A DNA stretch of 48,928 nucleotides, taken from NCBI RefSeq assembly GCF_000466405.1, contig NZ_KE952954.1, forward strand, positions 5,886 through 54,813. The letters run 5' to 3'. This DNA is from Atopobium sp. oral taxon 810 str. F0209 (GTDB lineage Bacteria > Actinomycetota > Coriobacteriia > Coriobacteriales > Atopobiaceae). Position numbers and translations under genes: made by a program. Below the pieces are notes generated by a model. It did not search any database, was not told the origin of the DNA, and saw nothing but the letters and a program-made list of their open reading frames with translations. Positions 19,236-27,761 of this stretch are shown piece after piece (within the stretch, counting starts at the first letter, position 1; the number at the start of each line of letters is the position of its first letter).

Positions 19236-19994
19236 CTAAGCTCTACAAGCGTCAACAAACGAACGCCAGATGCACGCATCGGTCTCATTGCGGCGCCATG
19301 TACATTCAGGATGCCACTGCACCCCGAGTACAAAACGCGCACTAGGATCTTCAATCGCTTCAGGAATGCCATCAGTAGCCTGAGCAGCCTGATTGAGTCC
19401 TTTGCCCAGCTTCAAAACACTACAGTGATGTGAAGAGTTGGCCTGAACCGTAGTGACATCACCCACACAGTGATAGAGCAGGGAGTCTTCGATAATATCT
19501 ATGGGATGTGCTGGCGATGCCAAGATACCTGTGTGATGCCAAAGCATCATTCCGGGCAGAGGTTGACGTTTCTCAATGGCCATATCTAGGCTGCCGCCAT
19601 AGGCAACATTGAGTATCTGCATACCACGACAGGTAGCAAAGATGGGCTTATTTGCCCCACGAAAACCCTTGATAAGTGCAAGCTCCAACTCATCGCGGTC
19701 GTGATTGAGTAGGCTTTCTTCATAAGGATCCTGATTGCCCCACAGCTTAGGATCCACATCCTCCCCACCAGGAATTGCCAAACCAGAGCAGAGCTCCACA
19801 TATTCAGCAATTAAAGATTCGTCATGAGTCATAGGCATCAAGACGGGCATACCACCTGCAGCGATAATAGCGTCAACAAAATCAGAGGCACCACCCTCAA
19901 GGGGAGTGAGTGGATTATCAACCGGCACGGGAGCAGTCCGCTCTTCCATTCGGGGCGGAATACAAATCCTTGGACGCTTGACCTTCTTATCCAC
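19236..19994 (-). CDS. Class I glutamine amidotransferase-like hydrolase (peptidase C26, PuuD-like)
   Basis: A 252-residue cytosolic enzyme of the gamma-glutamyl hydrolase group. The catalytic triad is visible: nucleophile C122 in ATCRGMQ, and H228/E230 in GVQWHPE; the PGGEDVDP block near residue 75 is typical. Relatives remove gamma-glutamyl groups from GABA or similar amines. The start is GTG at 19994 with AAAGG upstream. It follows the amino-acid ABC ATPase gene by 61 bp on the same strand, so its substrate may be a gamma-glutamyl compound or amino acid brought in by that importer; this is inference from position. Confidence 0.88.
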   Translation of the reverse strand: MDKKVKRPRICIPPRMEERTAPVPVDNPLTPLEGGASDFVDAIIAAGGMPVLMPMTHDESLIAEYVELCSGLAIPGGEDVDPKLWGNQDPYEESLLNHDRDELELALIKGFRGANKPIFATCRGMQILNVAYGGSLDMAIEKRQPLPGMMLWHHTGILASPAHPIDIIEDSLLYHCVGDVTTVQANSSHHCSVLKLGKGLNQAAQATDGIPEAIEDPSARFVLGVQWHPECTWRRNETDACIWRSFVDACRA

Positions 19995-20055
19995 GCTACA
20001 ACCTTTCTTGAAAGCTCGTCTTGCAAACGCTCACTACCCTATCACCAATAGGGGC

Positions 20056-20808
20056 CTAGTGTTCCATAATTGAGTCAAGAAATTCACGAGCACGCTCAGT
20101 CTTGGGATGATCAAAGAATTCATCGGGGGTACCTTGCTCGATAATCTCCCCATCCGCCATAAAGACAACGCGGTTTGCCACGCGACGAGCAAAGCCCATC
20201 TCGTGGGTAACCACAATCATCGTCATGCCTGCACGCGCAAGCTCAACCATAACATCAAGTACCTCGTTAATCATCTCGGGGTCAAGGGCACTGGTAGGCT
20301 CATCAAAAAGCATCGCCTTGGGCTGCATTGCAAGGGAGCGTGCAATGGCGACACGCTGCTGCTGGCCGCCAGAAAGCTGCGCGGGCACTTTGTTTGCCTG
20401 CTCGGCTACGCCTACACGCGCAAGCAAAGTCATTGCACGCTCTTCTGCCTCCTTACGCGGCACTTTGAGCACCTCAATGGGACCCATCGTGACATTTTCA
20501 AGAATAGTCTTGTGCGCAAAGAGATTAAAACTCTGAAATACCATGCCCAATCCTGCACGCATGGCTGCAAGTTCCTTGCCCTCTTGCGGGAGTGCCTGAC
20601 CATCAATGAGAATTTCGCCAGAATCAATACTTTCAAGGCGGTTAATAGTGCGGCACATAGTCGACTTACCCGAACCAGACGGTCCGATAACTACGAGTAC
20701 TTCTCCCTTATTAACTGCCAAATTGATATCTTTGAGTACATGTAGCTGACCATAGTGTTTGTCAACATGACGAAGTTCTATGACAGGGGTCTGCTCGGTA
20801 CTGCTCAT
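20056..20808 (-). CDS. Polar amino acid ABC transporter, ATP-binding subunit
   Basis: A 250-residue nucleotide-binding subunit of the GlnQ/HisP/ArtP type. Walker [10 protein letters not shown] lies at 42-50, the ABC signature is LSGGQQQR, Walker B is [13 protein letters not shown], and the H-loop is [10 protein letters not shown] chose the ATG at 20808, which has ACGGAG upstream; a longer frame from 20877 overlaps the permease gene and adds residues without homology. It is the fourth gene of the importer, after SBP and two permeases. Confidence 0.95.
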   Translation of the reverse strand: MSSTEQTPVIELRHVDKHYGQLHVLKDINLAVNKGEVLVVIGPSGSGKSTMCRTINRLESIDSGEILIDGQALPQEGKELAAMRAGLGMVFQSFNLFAHKTILENVTMGPIEVLKVPRKEAEERAMTLLARVGVAEQANKVPAQLSGGQQQRVAIARSLAMQPKAMLFDEPTSALDPEMINEVLDVMVELARAGMTMIVVTHEMGFARRVANRVVFMADGEIIEQGTPDEFFDHPKTERAREFLDSIMEH

Positions 20809-20863
20809 GATGACTCCGTTTCGTATTTTGAGCTCAAAATTCTCTTGACCGCACGCGTACAGA

Positions 20864-21706
20864 TCACACAGGGTCAATATTGGTCTGGGTCACAATCTTG
20901 CCGCCACTGCGCTTGGAAACATATATGGCCAGCTGATTGACACCGTAATTAATCAGGATGTAGACCACTGCAATAACAAGATAAGTCGATACCAAGGCAT
21001 CATAGTTAGCAATTAGTACGCGGGCATTTTGCAGCATATCAGGGAAGCTAACCACGTAGGCCACGGTTGTATCTTTAACTACAACTACAAGCTGGGAAAT
21101 CAGCGAAGGAATAACTATGCGCACGGCCTGAGGGAAAACGATCTTCATTTTGACAATGAAAGGTCGCATACCCAAAGAAAGTGCTGCTTCTGTCTGACCT
21201 ACAGGAACTGCGTTCATACCTGCACGAAAAACTTCAGCAAGTACCGCAGACGCTGCCAGTGCCACAGGCGTCGTAATCATCCAGAAGGTACTCATTTTAA
21301 AACCGTACTGGGGAATGACTAAAAAGAAAAAGTAAATCAGCAACAGACTTGGCACGCCACGGAAAAACTCAGTGATTACGCGCGCAATACCCCGCAGAAC
21401 AACATAGGAGCTCATCCGCATCAACATCAGTACAAAACCCAGTACCAACGCAATAACACCAGCAGTGAGCGCTACTTCTATAGTTCCTACGAGTCCCATT
21501 CCCAAAAAACGCCAAGTTGCAGGCGAAAGGAAGAAAGACCAGTACTTTGGGTCCAACTGGCCCGCTACCGCAAAACTGCGCACTATCAAAGCAAGCAGAG
21601 CTACAAGCGCTACCACCGAGATGGCCGTACCCATACGAATGGCACGACGCGTCTTGGGTCCTGGCTCCTCGTAGAGATAATCACGCACAGAAACTTGTGC
21701 ACTCAT
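20864..21706 (-). CDS. Polar amino acid ABC transporter, permease subunit 2
   Basis: A 280-residue HisMQ-type inner-membrane permease. A ~30-residue cytoplasmic N terminus is followed by membrane segments; the amino-acid permease EAA-loop region ([20 protein letters not shown]) near residue 180 contacts the ATPase. It overlaps the upstream permease gene by 4 bp (ATGA). With its partner it presumably forms a heterodimeric pore. The substrate cannot be assigned beyond polar amino acid. Confidence 0.93.
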   Translation of the reverse strand: MSAQVSVRDYLYEEPGPKTRRAIRMGTAISVVALVALLALIVRSFAVAGQLDPKYWSFFLSPATWRFLGMGLVGTIEVALTAGVIALVLGFVLMLMRMSSYVVLRGIARVITEFFRGVPSLLLIYFFFLVIPQYGFKMSTFWMITTPVALAASAVLAEVFRAGMNAVPVGQTEAALSLGMRPFIVKMKIVFPQAVRIVIPSLISQLVVVVKDTTVAYVVSFPDMLQNARVLIANYDALVSTYLVIAVVYILINYGVNQLAIYVSKRSGGKIVTQTNIDPV

Positions 21707-22362
21707 CGCAAGATCCTCACCTTCTTGTCAAGGCGATTGCCAACATAGCCAATCACCAGTGCCGTGAGGACATATCCCAAAGCAGAAATCAAAAAGGTCG
21801 TGATACCACCTGTAGTACGAGTATTGATGTAGCTCACCAAACCCGTAAGTTCTTGAGGATTGAGAGGAATCTGCGATCCTAGCGCTGTCGTAAGCATGAC
21901 TGCGATCAGTAGATTGGTCATGGGCAGTACCGCCGAACGCAAGGCCTGGGGTACCACAATAAGACGAATAATCTGGAAGAAGTTCAAACCAATAGAACGC
22001 GCTGCCTCAATTTGGCCTACACCAATTGTATTGATGCCTGTCATAAAGTTCTCAGAACCAAAAGCCGAGCCAATGAGAGTAACCGTAATAATTACGCAGG
22101 TCAGAGGTTTGAGCACCAAACCTAAATACGGCAGGGCATAATAGACAATGATGAGCAGAGAAACACCTGCGATATTGCGAAACACTTGTACATAGAAGTC
22201 ACCAAGCATCCGTAGGGGTTTGACAGGTGACACGCGCATGATGGTTACAACAATAGCAAGTATCATACCCAGGGCGAATGAGACCAGGGTCAGCTGCCAG
22301 GTACTCAAAAGAGCCAAGAGATATTTGCTGCCATACTCTGCCAGCAGCTCAGAAATCCCCAT
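21703..22362 (-). CDS. Polar amino acid ABC transporter, permease subunit 1
   Basis: A 219-residue HisMQ-type permease with about five hydrophobic segments and the ATPase-contact loop ARSIGLNFFQIIRLIVVPQA. GGGAGGAG lies 6 bases before the ATG and immediately after the T run of a terminator-like hairpin, so its expression is separable from that of the upstream binding protein. It overlaps the second permease gene by 4 bp. Confidence 0.93.
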   Translation of the reverse strand: MGISELLAEYGSKYLLALLSTWQLTLVSFALGMILAIVVTIMRVSPVKPLRMLGDFYVQVFRNIAGVSLLIIVYYALPYLGLVLKPLTCVIITVTLIGSAFGSENFMTGINTIGVGQIEAARSIGLNFFQIIRLIVVPQALRSAVLPMTNLLIAVMLTTALGSQIPLNPQELTGLVSYINTRTTGGITTFLISALGYVLTALVIGYVGNRLDKKVRILR

Positions 22363-22374
22363 TCACACTCCTCC

Positions 22375-22408
22375 CAAAATAAAGCCCCCGCGCTAGCAGC
22401 ACGGGGGC
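22375..22408 (-). terminator. Intra-operon hairpin with T run between SBP and permease genes
   Basis: GCCCCCG-type arms (22384-22394 and 22398-22408) form an 11-bp stem with one mismatch and a 3-base loop; on the minus strand TTTATTTT follows. The permease ribosome site begins right after the T run. It probably causes partial termination or protects the 3' end of the SBP message, giving more binding protein than membrane subunits. Confidence 0.75.
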
Positions 22409-22423
22409 CAGACTTACAAAAAC

Positions 22424-23401
22424 TTAGGCCCCAATTGCGGGAGGCGTAGGAACATCTTTGATGTCGGTGCGGTCACCAATGCAAACCTTCCAGAGTTTCT
22501 CCCATGTACCATCATCTTCGATGGCCTTGAGCCACCCGTTAACAAACTGAACTCCATCAGAATCCTTGGGAAGACCAATACCATAGGCATCAACAGGGCC
22601 AAAGGCATCGCCAGCGATACGATACTTACCAGGATTTTTAGCCATAGAGCTAATCTGCATGGTCATATCGATAACGTAAGCATCAACGCGGCCCTGCTCA
22701 AGATCGCGACGGGCTTCCTCATCGGTCTTGTATTCTTGGACATTTGCCTTGGGTGCCTCTTTCTCAAGAATAGAGGGGCCTGTAGAGCCAGACTGAGCGG
22801 CAACATTTTTACCTGCAAGGTCATCAATGCCATTGATGTCAGTATTATCAGCAGCCACTAAAATACCCTGCTGACTCTCATAATAGGGACCAGCAAAAGA
22901 AATAAGCTTCTTGCGCTCATCAGTAATGGAATAAGTCGCAAAAACAGCGTCGACATTGTCGTTTTGAAGCAAAGACTCACGAGTATCAGAGGTGACCTGC
23001 GTGAACTTTACCTTGGACTCATCACCCAAAATATAACGGGTGAGTAGCTGATAAAGGCCTGCATCAAAACCTCGAATTGCTTGACTTTCGGGATCGCGGA
23101 GGGCAAACAGTGTGGAAGTATCCACGCCGCCAACGCGAAACTCGCCAGCATCCTTAATCTTTTTTGCCCAGCTATTAGCTGTAATTGCAGCATCATCAGC
23201 GGTATTACCAGAAGAAATCACACCATCATAGGTCTTGGCATCAATCTGCACAGTCTCGTCAACAGCACTTCCAGCATCCTTATCCTTGGGTGCATTGGCC
23301 GACTGACCACCACAAGCTGCAAGGCCAAAGGCGGCAACGGATGCGATACCACCCAAACCAAAGACTTGGCGACGGGAAAGATTAGAGCCTAGAGTTGCCA
23401 T
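22424..23401 (-). CDS. Amino acid ABC transporter substrate-binding lipoprotein
   Basis: A 325-residue SBP of the family-3 (polar amino acid) type. The N terminus carries a twin-arginine motif SRRQVFG (residues 9-15), a hydrophobic stretch and a lipobox ending AAC with C30, so it is predicted to be a Tat-exported lipoprotein tethered to the outer membrane face. Family-3 features include GGVDTSTLFALRDP, GFDAGLYQLL, and FVNGWLKAI near the C terminus. It is the first gene of the importer operon. A perfect 13-bp inverted repeat lies in its upstream region, one arm just before the ribosome site. Confidence 0.93.
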   Translation of the reverse strand: MATLGSNLSRRQVFGLGGIASVAAFGLAACGGQSANAPKDKDAGSAVDETVQIDAKTYDGVISSGNTADDAAITANSWAKKIKDAGEFRVGGVDTSTLFALRDPESQAIRGFDAGLYQLLTRYILGDESKVKFTQVTSDTRESLLQNDNVDAVFATYSITDERKKLISFAGPYYESQQGILVAADNTDINGIDDLAGKNVAAQSGSTGPSILEKEAPKANVQEYKTDEEARRDLEQGRVDAYVIDMTMQISSMAKNPGKYRIAGDAFGPVDAYGIGLPKDSDGVQFVNGWLKAIEDDGTWEKLWKVCIGDRTDIKDVPTPPAIGA

Positions 23402-23414
23402 AAGTAAATCCTTT

Positions 23415-23521
23415 CGTAATGAGCAAGCTTCATCGGACAGAATGCTCGCTTAGATTTTTACTGTACCCAAGTCGAGTTCTGCTCATACCTGCAAAAATCA
23501 TCGTGTAACTTGCTCATTACG
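23415..23521 (-). promoter_or_regulatory. Perfect 13-bp inverted repeat upstream of amino-acid ABC operon
   Basis: CGTAATGAGCAAG (23415-23427) and CTTGCTCATTACG (23509-23521) are exact inverse complements, starting 94 bp apart. The near arm abuts the GAAAGGA ribosome site of the SBP gene. If both arms are transcribed, the leader RNA could fold so as to mask the site; alternatively both arms may be operators about nine helical turns apart. The pairing is seen directly; the mechanism is inferred. Confidence 0.6.
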
Positions 23522-23536
23522 TGACGCTAAAAAATG

Positions 23537-24166
23537 CTACACAAAACGTTCGTTCCACCAGTTTTGTACTTGTTCTTTTAGGCCTTCTTGGTCACCTAAG
23601 TTGTCGAGCGTACTATCGCAGAGGGCCAGCAAGTCAGCATCACTGAGTTGACGCGCAGCACGCCGATCAAAGTCCTGCTCGCTCATACCACGGCCAATTG
23701 CACGCACACGACGAAGTTCTAGTGGACAGATAACACCAAGCACCTCATCCGCAAGCTTCAAAAGTGGTCCCATTTTATCGGGAAGCGGAACCTCAACCAC
23801 AACACAGGGCACCTGTATCTGGGCTGACTGAATACGTTTGACCTGCTCTACAAGCTTGTTTTTAATTGCCGGCAGCTCGAGTGCCTCAAGAGCCGCCGTA
23901 CGCTCAGCTGTCGCAAAAGCCCTTAGAGCCAACTTTTTTCGGTCAAGGCTTCCGTCTGCCTGAATAAGATCTGCTCCAAATTCTTTTGCAATATGTTTAA
24001 GCAAGGCGGAACCAGGAGCCAATACCTCACGCGAAATTTGGTCAAGATCAATGCATATAGCACCCAACTGTTCAAGCTGAGATGCCACGCTTGACTTTCC
24101 CGAAGCAATGCCACCTACGAGAAATACTATCCGCGCTTTGCTTGTTCTAGGCATGGGGTTGGGCAT
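23537..24166 (-). CDS. coaE: Dephospho-CoA kinase
   Basis: Catalyses the last step of coenzyme A synthesis. The 209-residue protein has the P-loop GGIASGKSSV near residue 17, DLDQISREV (the CoaE DADxI-type block), and EVPLPDKMG in place of the usual VPLLFE. I chose the ATG at 24166 (GGTGG six bases upstream), which overlaps the 3' end of pepT by about 20 bp; ATG 24154 is an alternative. It is cotranscribed with pepT. The C-terminal half is less conserved than in most CoaE proteins, but the identification is good. Confidence 0.88.
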   Translation of the reverse strand: MPNPMPRTSKARIVFLVGGIASGKSSVASQLEQLGAICIDLDQISREVLAPGSALLKHIAKEFGADLIQADGSLDRKKLALRAFATAERTAALEALELPAIKNKLVEQVKRIQSAQIQVPCVVVEVPLPDKMGPLLKLADEVLGVICPLELRRVRAIGRGMSEQDFDRRAARQLSDADLLALCDSTLDNLGDQEGLKEQVQNWWNERFV

Positions 24167-25412
24167 AAAGCGCCACCAATTCTTGGAGCATATCGACCAT
24201 ACTCTCGAGCTCGCCAACAGGAACAAATTCCATGGGTCCATGTGCATTGTAATAACAGGCAGAAAGATTTGCGCATGCAAACCCACGGAAAGAAAGCTGC
24301 GAGCCATCGGTACCGCCTCGCATGGGAATACACTTCATTTCGTAGCCCACAGTCTTGTATGCAGCATGGGCGCGCTCAATAAGGGGCACATTTTCAGGAA
24401 GTAGCACAATGTCTGCAAGATTGTGATACTGATCGTGGATATCGATACTAAGAACTTCGGCATCTATACGCTGATTAAAATAGTCCACCGCATTCTGCAT
24501 CAACTGTTTGCGCTGAGCAAACTTAGCAGCATCGTGGTCGCGAATAATATAATCAGCTGTCGCCGCCTCACAGTTGCCACTTATCCGCTCGAGATAATAA
24601 AAGCCATCGCGCCCCTCGGTATATTCGGGACGATCCTGCGCTGGCAGCAACTCGTTGTAATGCATCAAACATTCGGCAGCATTGATCATCAAACTTTTTG
24701 CGGTGCCCGTGTGTACCGAAACACCGCGCGCCTTGAGATGCGCCTCTGCAGCGTTAAAGGTCTCATAGCAAAACTCCCCCATCGGACCACCATCAATGGT
24801 ATAGCCCCAACGCGCGCCAAAGCGCTCAAGGTCAAGTAGAGAGGCACTGTGGCCAATCTCCTCATCAGGCACAAAAGCTACGGCAAGGCGTGGATGTGGC
24901 AGGCTGGGATTGTCCTTGAGACGGGCAAGCAAAGAAATGATTTCTGCACAGCCTGCTTTGTCATCTCCACCCAATAAAGTGCTTCCATCTGCGCAGATGA
25001 GCTGCTCGCCCACCATCTGAGCCAGCTGAGGATTTGTCTTTGGGCCGATGGCAACCTCATTACCTTCGCTATCGTGTCCAATCACACAGCGACCACCCTG
25101 ATAGGTCACTATCTGGGGACAAACAGGAGCATTATGCGCCTGACGCACGGTATCAACATGACAACAAAAACCCAAAGTGGGCAGGTTTTCCGCGCCCCCA
25201 CTCGCTGGCCAGTGAGCAATAACATAGGCGTGCTCGTCAATGCTTACATCCTCGGCTCCCAGCTCACGCAAATCATCCGCAATACAAGCTGACATCGTAT
25301 GCTGTTCAGGAGATGAGGGAACTTCGCTTTGAGAGAGTGCATCTGAGGGTGAAGGAATAGAGCAGTACCTCATAAGGTGCTCAACTACATCACTCACTTC
25401 TGATACTGCCAT
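24147..25412 (-). CDS. pepT: Peptidase T (tripeptide aminopeptidase)
   Basis: A cytosolic zinc metallopeptidase of the M20 family that releases N-terminal residues from tripeptides. At 421 residues it fits the family. Metal and catalytic positions are visible: CHVDT (H85, D87), LGGDDKAG (D150/D151), PDEEIGH (E184/E185), and TIDGGPMGE. TAGGAG precedes the ATG. It overlaps coaE and follows rpsA across a terminator. It would process peptides brought in by the two opp systems further along. Confidence 0.94.
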   Translation of the reverse strand: MAVSEVSDVVEHLMRYCSIPSPSDALSQSEVPSSPEQHTMSACIADDLRELGAEDVSIDEHAYVIAHWPASGGAENLPTLGFCCHVDTVRQAHNAPVCPQIVTYQGGRCVIGHDSEGNEVAIGPKTNPQLAQMVGEQLICADGSTLLGGDDKAGCAEIISLLARLKDNPSLPHPRLAVAFVPDEEIGHSASLLDLERFGARWGYTIDGGPMGEFCYETFNAAEAHLKARGVSVHTGTAKSLMINAAECLMHYNELLPAQDRPEYTEGRDGFYYLERISGNCEAATADYIIRDHDAAKFAQRKQLMQNAVDYFNQRIDAEVLSIDIHDQYHNLADIVLLPENVPLIERAHAAYKTVGYEMKCIPMRGGTDGSQLSFRGFACANLSACYYNAHGPMEFVPVGELESMVDMLQELVALYAQPHA

Positions 25413-25483
25413 AGATGCTCCTAAAACTTGAAAACGCTCGCCTAAACAAGCAATTGCTAAGCGAAAGAATTGCTCTCATCATA

Positions 25484-25514
25484 ATAAAAACGGAGCCACA
25501 CAAGGCGACTCCGC
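25484..25514 (-). terminator. Rho-independent terminator of rpsA
   Basis: On the minus strand, CGGAG plus GCC pairs with GGC plus CTCCG across a small bulge and loop, followed by TTTTTATTAT. It lies 45 bp after the rpsA stop and before pepT. Confidence 0.8.
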
Positions 25515-25558
25515 TTAAACGAATTATGTATCCGAGCAAACTGGACAAAAGCGCGAGC

Positions 25559-26779
25559 TTACTCAGCCTCAGTCGCCTCAACTTCGGTCTCGACAGCCTC
25601 AACAGCCTCGGACTCCTGCTCCTCGGCAACCTCAGCGGCCTCGGGGTTCTCGAGCGGCGTCACGTCAACCTCAAAGCCGAGAGTCTCAGCAGCGGACTTC
25701 ATCGACAGGGAGATACGACGACGGTCGAGGTCGATCTCCATGACCTTGACCTGGACCTTGGTACCAACGCTGCAGACCTGGCTGGGCTGATCGACGTGCT
25801 GGCGTGCCATCTCGGAGATGTGCACGAGACCCTCGACACCGTCACCCAAGTCGACAAAGACACCAAAAGAGACGAGCTTGGTAACAACGCCCTCAACAAT
25901 AGCGCCCACGGGGTACTTCTTGACGAGAACACGCCAAGGATCCTCGGTGGTCTGCTTGAGACCCAAGGAGATACGCTCGCGGTTGAGATCGACATCAAGG
26001 ACCTGAACCTCAATCTCCTGGCCAACCTTAACAACCTCGGAGGGGTGGTTAACGTGGTTCCAAGAGAGCTCAGAGATGTGAACCAGACCGTCGATACCGC
26101 CAAGGTCGACAAAAGCACCAAAGTCAACGATGGAGGAAACCTGGCCCTTGAGGTGCATGCCAGGCTTGAGCTTGGAGAGAATATCGGAACGCTCGGCCTT
26201 GCGAGCCTCTTCAAGAACAACACGGCGAGAAAGGACAACGTTGTTGCGGTTACGGTCCATCTCGATGACACGAGCCTCAATACGAGTGCCCATAAATGCT
26301 GCAAGATCCTTGACGCGACGAAGGTCAACAAGAGAAGCAGGCAGGAAGCCGCGCAGGCCAATGTCAAGGATAAGACCGCCCTTAACAACCTCGATAACTT
26401 CACCCTCAACGTTCTCGTTGGCGTTGAACTTCTCCTCGACGCTATTCCAAGCACGCTCGTACTCAGCGCGCTTCTTGGAGAGGATCAAACGGCCTTCCTT
26501 GTCCTCCTTCTGGAGAACCAAAGCCTCAATCTGATCGCCAAGGTGCACAATCTCGGAAGGATCAACATCCTTGCGGATGGAGAGCTCACGAGAAGGAATA
26601 ACACCCTCACTCTTGAAACCAATATCCAGCAGAACCTCATCATGCTCAATCTTGACGACGGTACCAGTGACCAAGTCGCCCTCATCAAAGGCAGTAATAG
26701 TGCCGTCGATGAGCTTGTTCATCTCCTCGTCGGATACTTCATCCAACGCAAAGACGGACGAGTTTTGAATCTCACTCAA
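25559..26779 (-). CDS. rpsA: 30S ribosomal protein S1
   Basis: RNA-binding ribosomal protein that helps mRNA load on the 30S subunit. I chose TTG at 26779 as the start (protein LSEIQNSSVF read as MSEIQ..., 406 residues) because AAAGGGG lies 7 bases before it. Upstream in-frame codons to 26950 lack homology and read through a GC-rich leader. Four S1 domains are visible, near residues 30, 115, 200 and 285 (each with VxxGxVxxI...DIG/DLG blocks, the last two with GLVHISE), followed by an acidic Glu/Ala/Val tail. Four domains is the usual actinobacterial count. Codons are strongly C-ending, as expected for a highly expressed gene. Confidence 0.95.
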   Translation of the reverse strand: MSEIQNSSVFALDEVSDEEMNKLIDGTITAFDEGDLVTGTVVKIEHDEVLLDIGFKSEGVIPSRELSIRKDVDPSEIVHLGDQIEALVLQKEDKEGRLILSKKRAEYERAWNSVEEKFNANENVEGEVIEVVKGGLILDIGLRGFLPASLVDLRRVKDLAAFMGTRIEARVIEMDRNRNNVVLSRRVVLEEARKAERSDILSKLKPGMHLKGQVSSIVDFGAFVDLGGIDGLVHISELSWNHVNHPSEVVKVGQEIEVQVLDVDLNRERISLGLKQTTEDPWRVLVKKYPVGAIVEGVVTKLVSFGVFVDLGDGVEGLVHISEMARQHVDQPSQVCSVGTKVQVKVMEIDLDRRRISLSMKSAAETLGFEVDVTPLENPEAAEVAEEQESEAVEAVETEVEATEAE

Positions 26780-26989
26780 AGGTGGACCCCTTTCGAACAA
26801 CGGGGCCCCGATCGCGGTGATCGCTGCCGTAGGGCGCTGTCTAACGTACGATGGGCGCCGCAACGCACCCGCTCGCCGTGCAACCTCGCACGTGTGGAAA
26901 CTGACCTTGCTATCGGGGGCCAACAGATACAGTGTGTGGGCATAACTCACACAAACTATAGATTACCCTGTAACGGCAGTTAATTTCAA
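26780..26989 (-). promoter_or_regulatory. Candidate rpsA promoter and long leader
   Basis: On the minus strand TTGAAA (26984-26989), an 18-bp spacer and TAATCT (26960-26965) resemble a sigma-70-type promoter. Transcription from there would give a ~170-base leader with GC-rich dyads (GGGGCCCC; repeated GATCGC) before the TTG start. S1 autoregulates in E. coli; a similar control here is only a guess. Confidence 0.45.
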
Positions 26990-27038
26990 GCAGAAAGCCA
27001 TAGTTTCATGCACTTTTTTGCAGAAAACATAGTTTGAC

Positions 27039-27521
27039 TTAATCGGCAAAACCTTTGTCAATAAGAAGGGATCCCGGCTCGCCATCTGCCGCCTTGGTCG
27101 CTAGTTCATCGCAACGCTCGTTAAGCTCGTGACCTGCATGTCCTTTGACCCATATGAAGCTCACTTTGTGAGGTTGCTTTGCTTGTAGGAGGCGTTTCCA
27201 AAGATCAGGATTTTTGACAGGCTGCTTTGAAGCGGTTTTCCAACCGCGAGATTTCCAACCATCTACCCAGTGCTTATTAAAGGCGTTAACGACATATTGG
27301 GAGTCAGAATGCAGTTCTACTTCACAGGGTTTTTTAAGCGCCTCAAGACCCGCAATGACCGCCATAAGCTCCATACGATTATTGGTTGTACGCTGGTAAC
27401 CTGCAGACAACTCACAACGATGCTCTACGCCCTGCTTATCTATATATATGAGCACTGCACCATAGCCACCAGGGCCTGGATTGCCCCGACTTGATCCATC
27501 AGTATATATCGTCACGCGCAT
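27039..27521 (-). CDS. rnhA: Ribonuclease HI
   Basis: Degrades RNA in RNA:DNA hybrids. The 160-residue protein shows the four acidic residues D8 ([11 protein letters not shown]), E51 (NRMEL), D73 (SDSQYV) and D138 (NERCDELA), plus [10 protein letters not shown] with the conserved histidine. AAAGGAGG stands before the ATG. Its stop lies about 50 bp upstream of the rpsA promoter candidate. It is transcribed leftward after a repeat-bearing spacer that follows the oppA terminator. Confidence 0.96.
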   Translation of the reverse strand: MRVTIYTDGSSRGNPGPGGYGAVLIYIDKQGVEHRCELSAGYQRTTNNRMELMAVIAGLEALKKPCEVELHSDSQYVVNAFNKHWVDGWKSRGWKTASKQPVKNPDLWKRLLQAKQPHKVSFIWVKGHAGHELNERCDELATKAADGEPGSLLIDKGFAD

Positions 27522-27611
27522 CTACGCCCTCCTTTTTTTGCTCTCCCTAGTCTATAGGTAAGTGGAACTTCCGCACATCTCATGCCGCCCTCATGCCATC
27601 GCCGTCGTCGC

Positions 27612-27665
27612 TTAATGAGGTTCACGATTCTCCCCCGACAGCGGAAAGGGTTCACGTTTCACCAG
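27612..27665 (-). repeat. Pair of GTGAACC repeat units, 30-bp spacing
   Basis: GGTTCACGATTC (from 27619) and GGTTCACGTTTC (from 27649) start 30 bp apart. Read on the minus strand the units begin GTGAACCCTTTCCGC and GTGAACCTCATT; close relatives occur at 42.86-42.99 kb. They lie in the 240-bp gap between the oppA terminator and rnhA, where no gene is seen. Confidence 0.65.
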
Positions 27666-27683
27666 CAGGGCAGGTAACACACC

Positions 27684-27714
27684 AAAAAAGGCGACCGCCC
27701 GAAGGCAGCCGCCT
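27684..27714 (-). terminator. Rho-independent terminator of oppA
   Basis: On the minus strand an 11-bp stem with two G-U pairs is closed by a TTCG tetraloop and followed by six T. It lies ~50 bp after the oppA stop. Confidence 0.92.
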
Positions 27715-27761
27715 CTCATTCCAGCTTACGTAGCGCAAGCGCACCGCAATCTACATGCAAA

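Noticed and set aside
25415-26983. 522-codon open frame on the plus strand opposite rpsA
   Set aside because: It mirrors the strongly biased codons of rpsA, has low-complexity Leu/Asn/Asp-rich translation and no ribosome site or homology; S1 on the minus strand explains the region.
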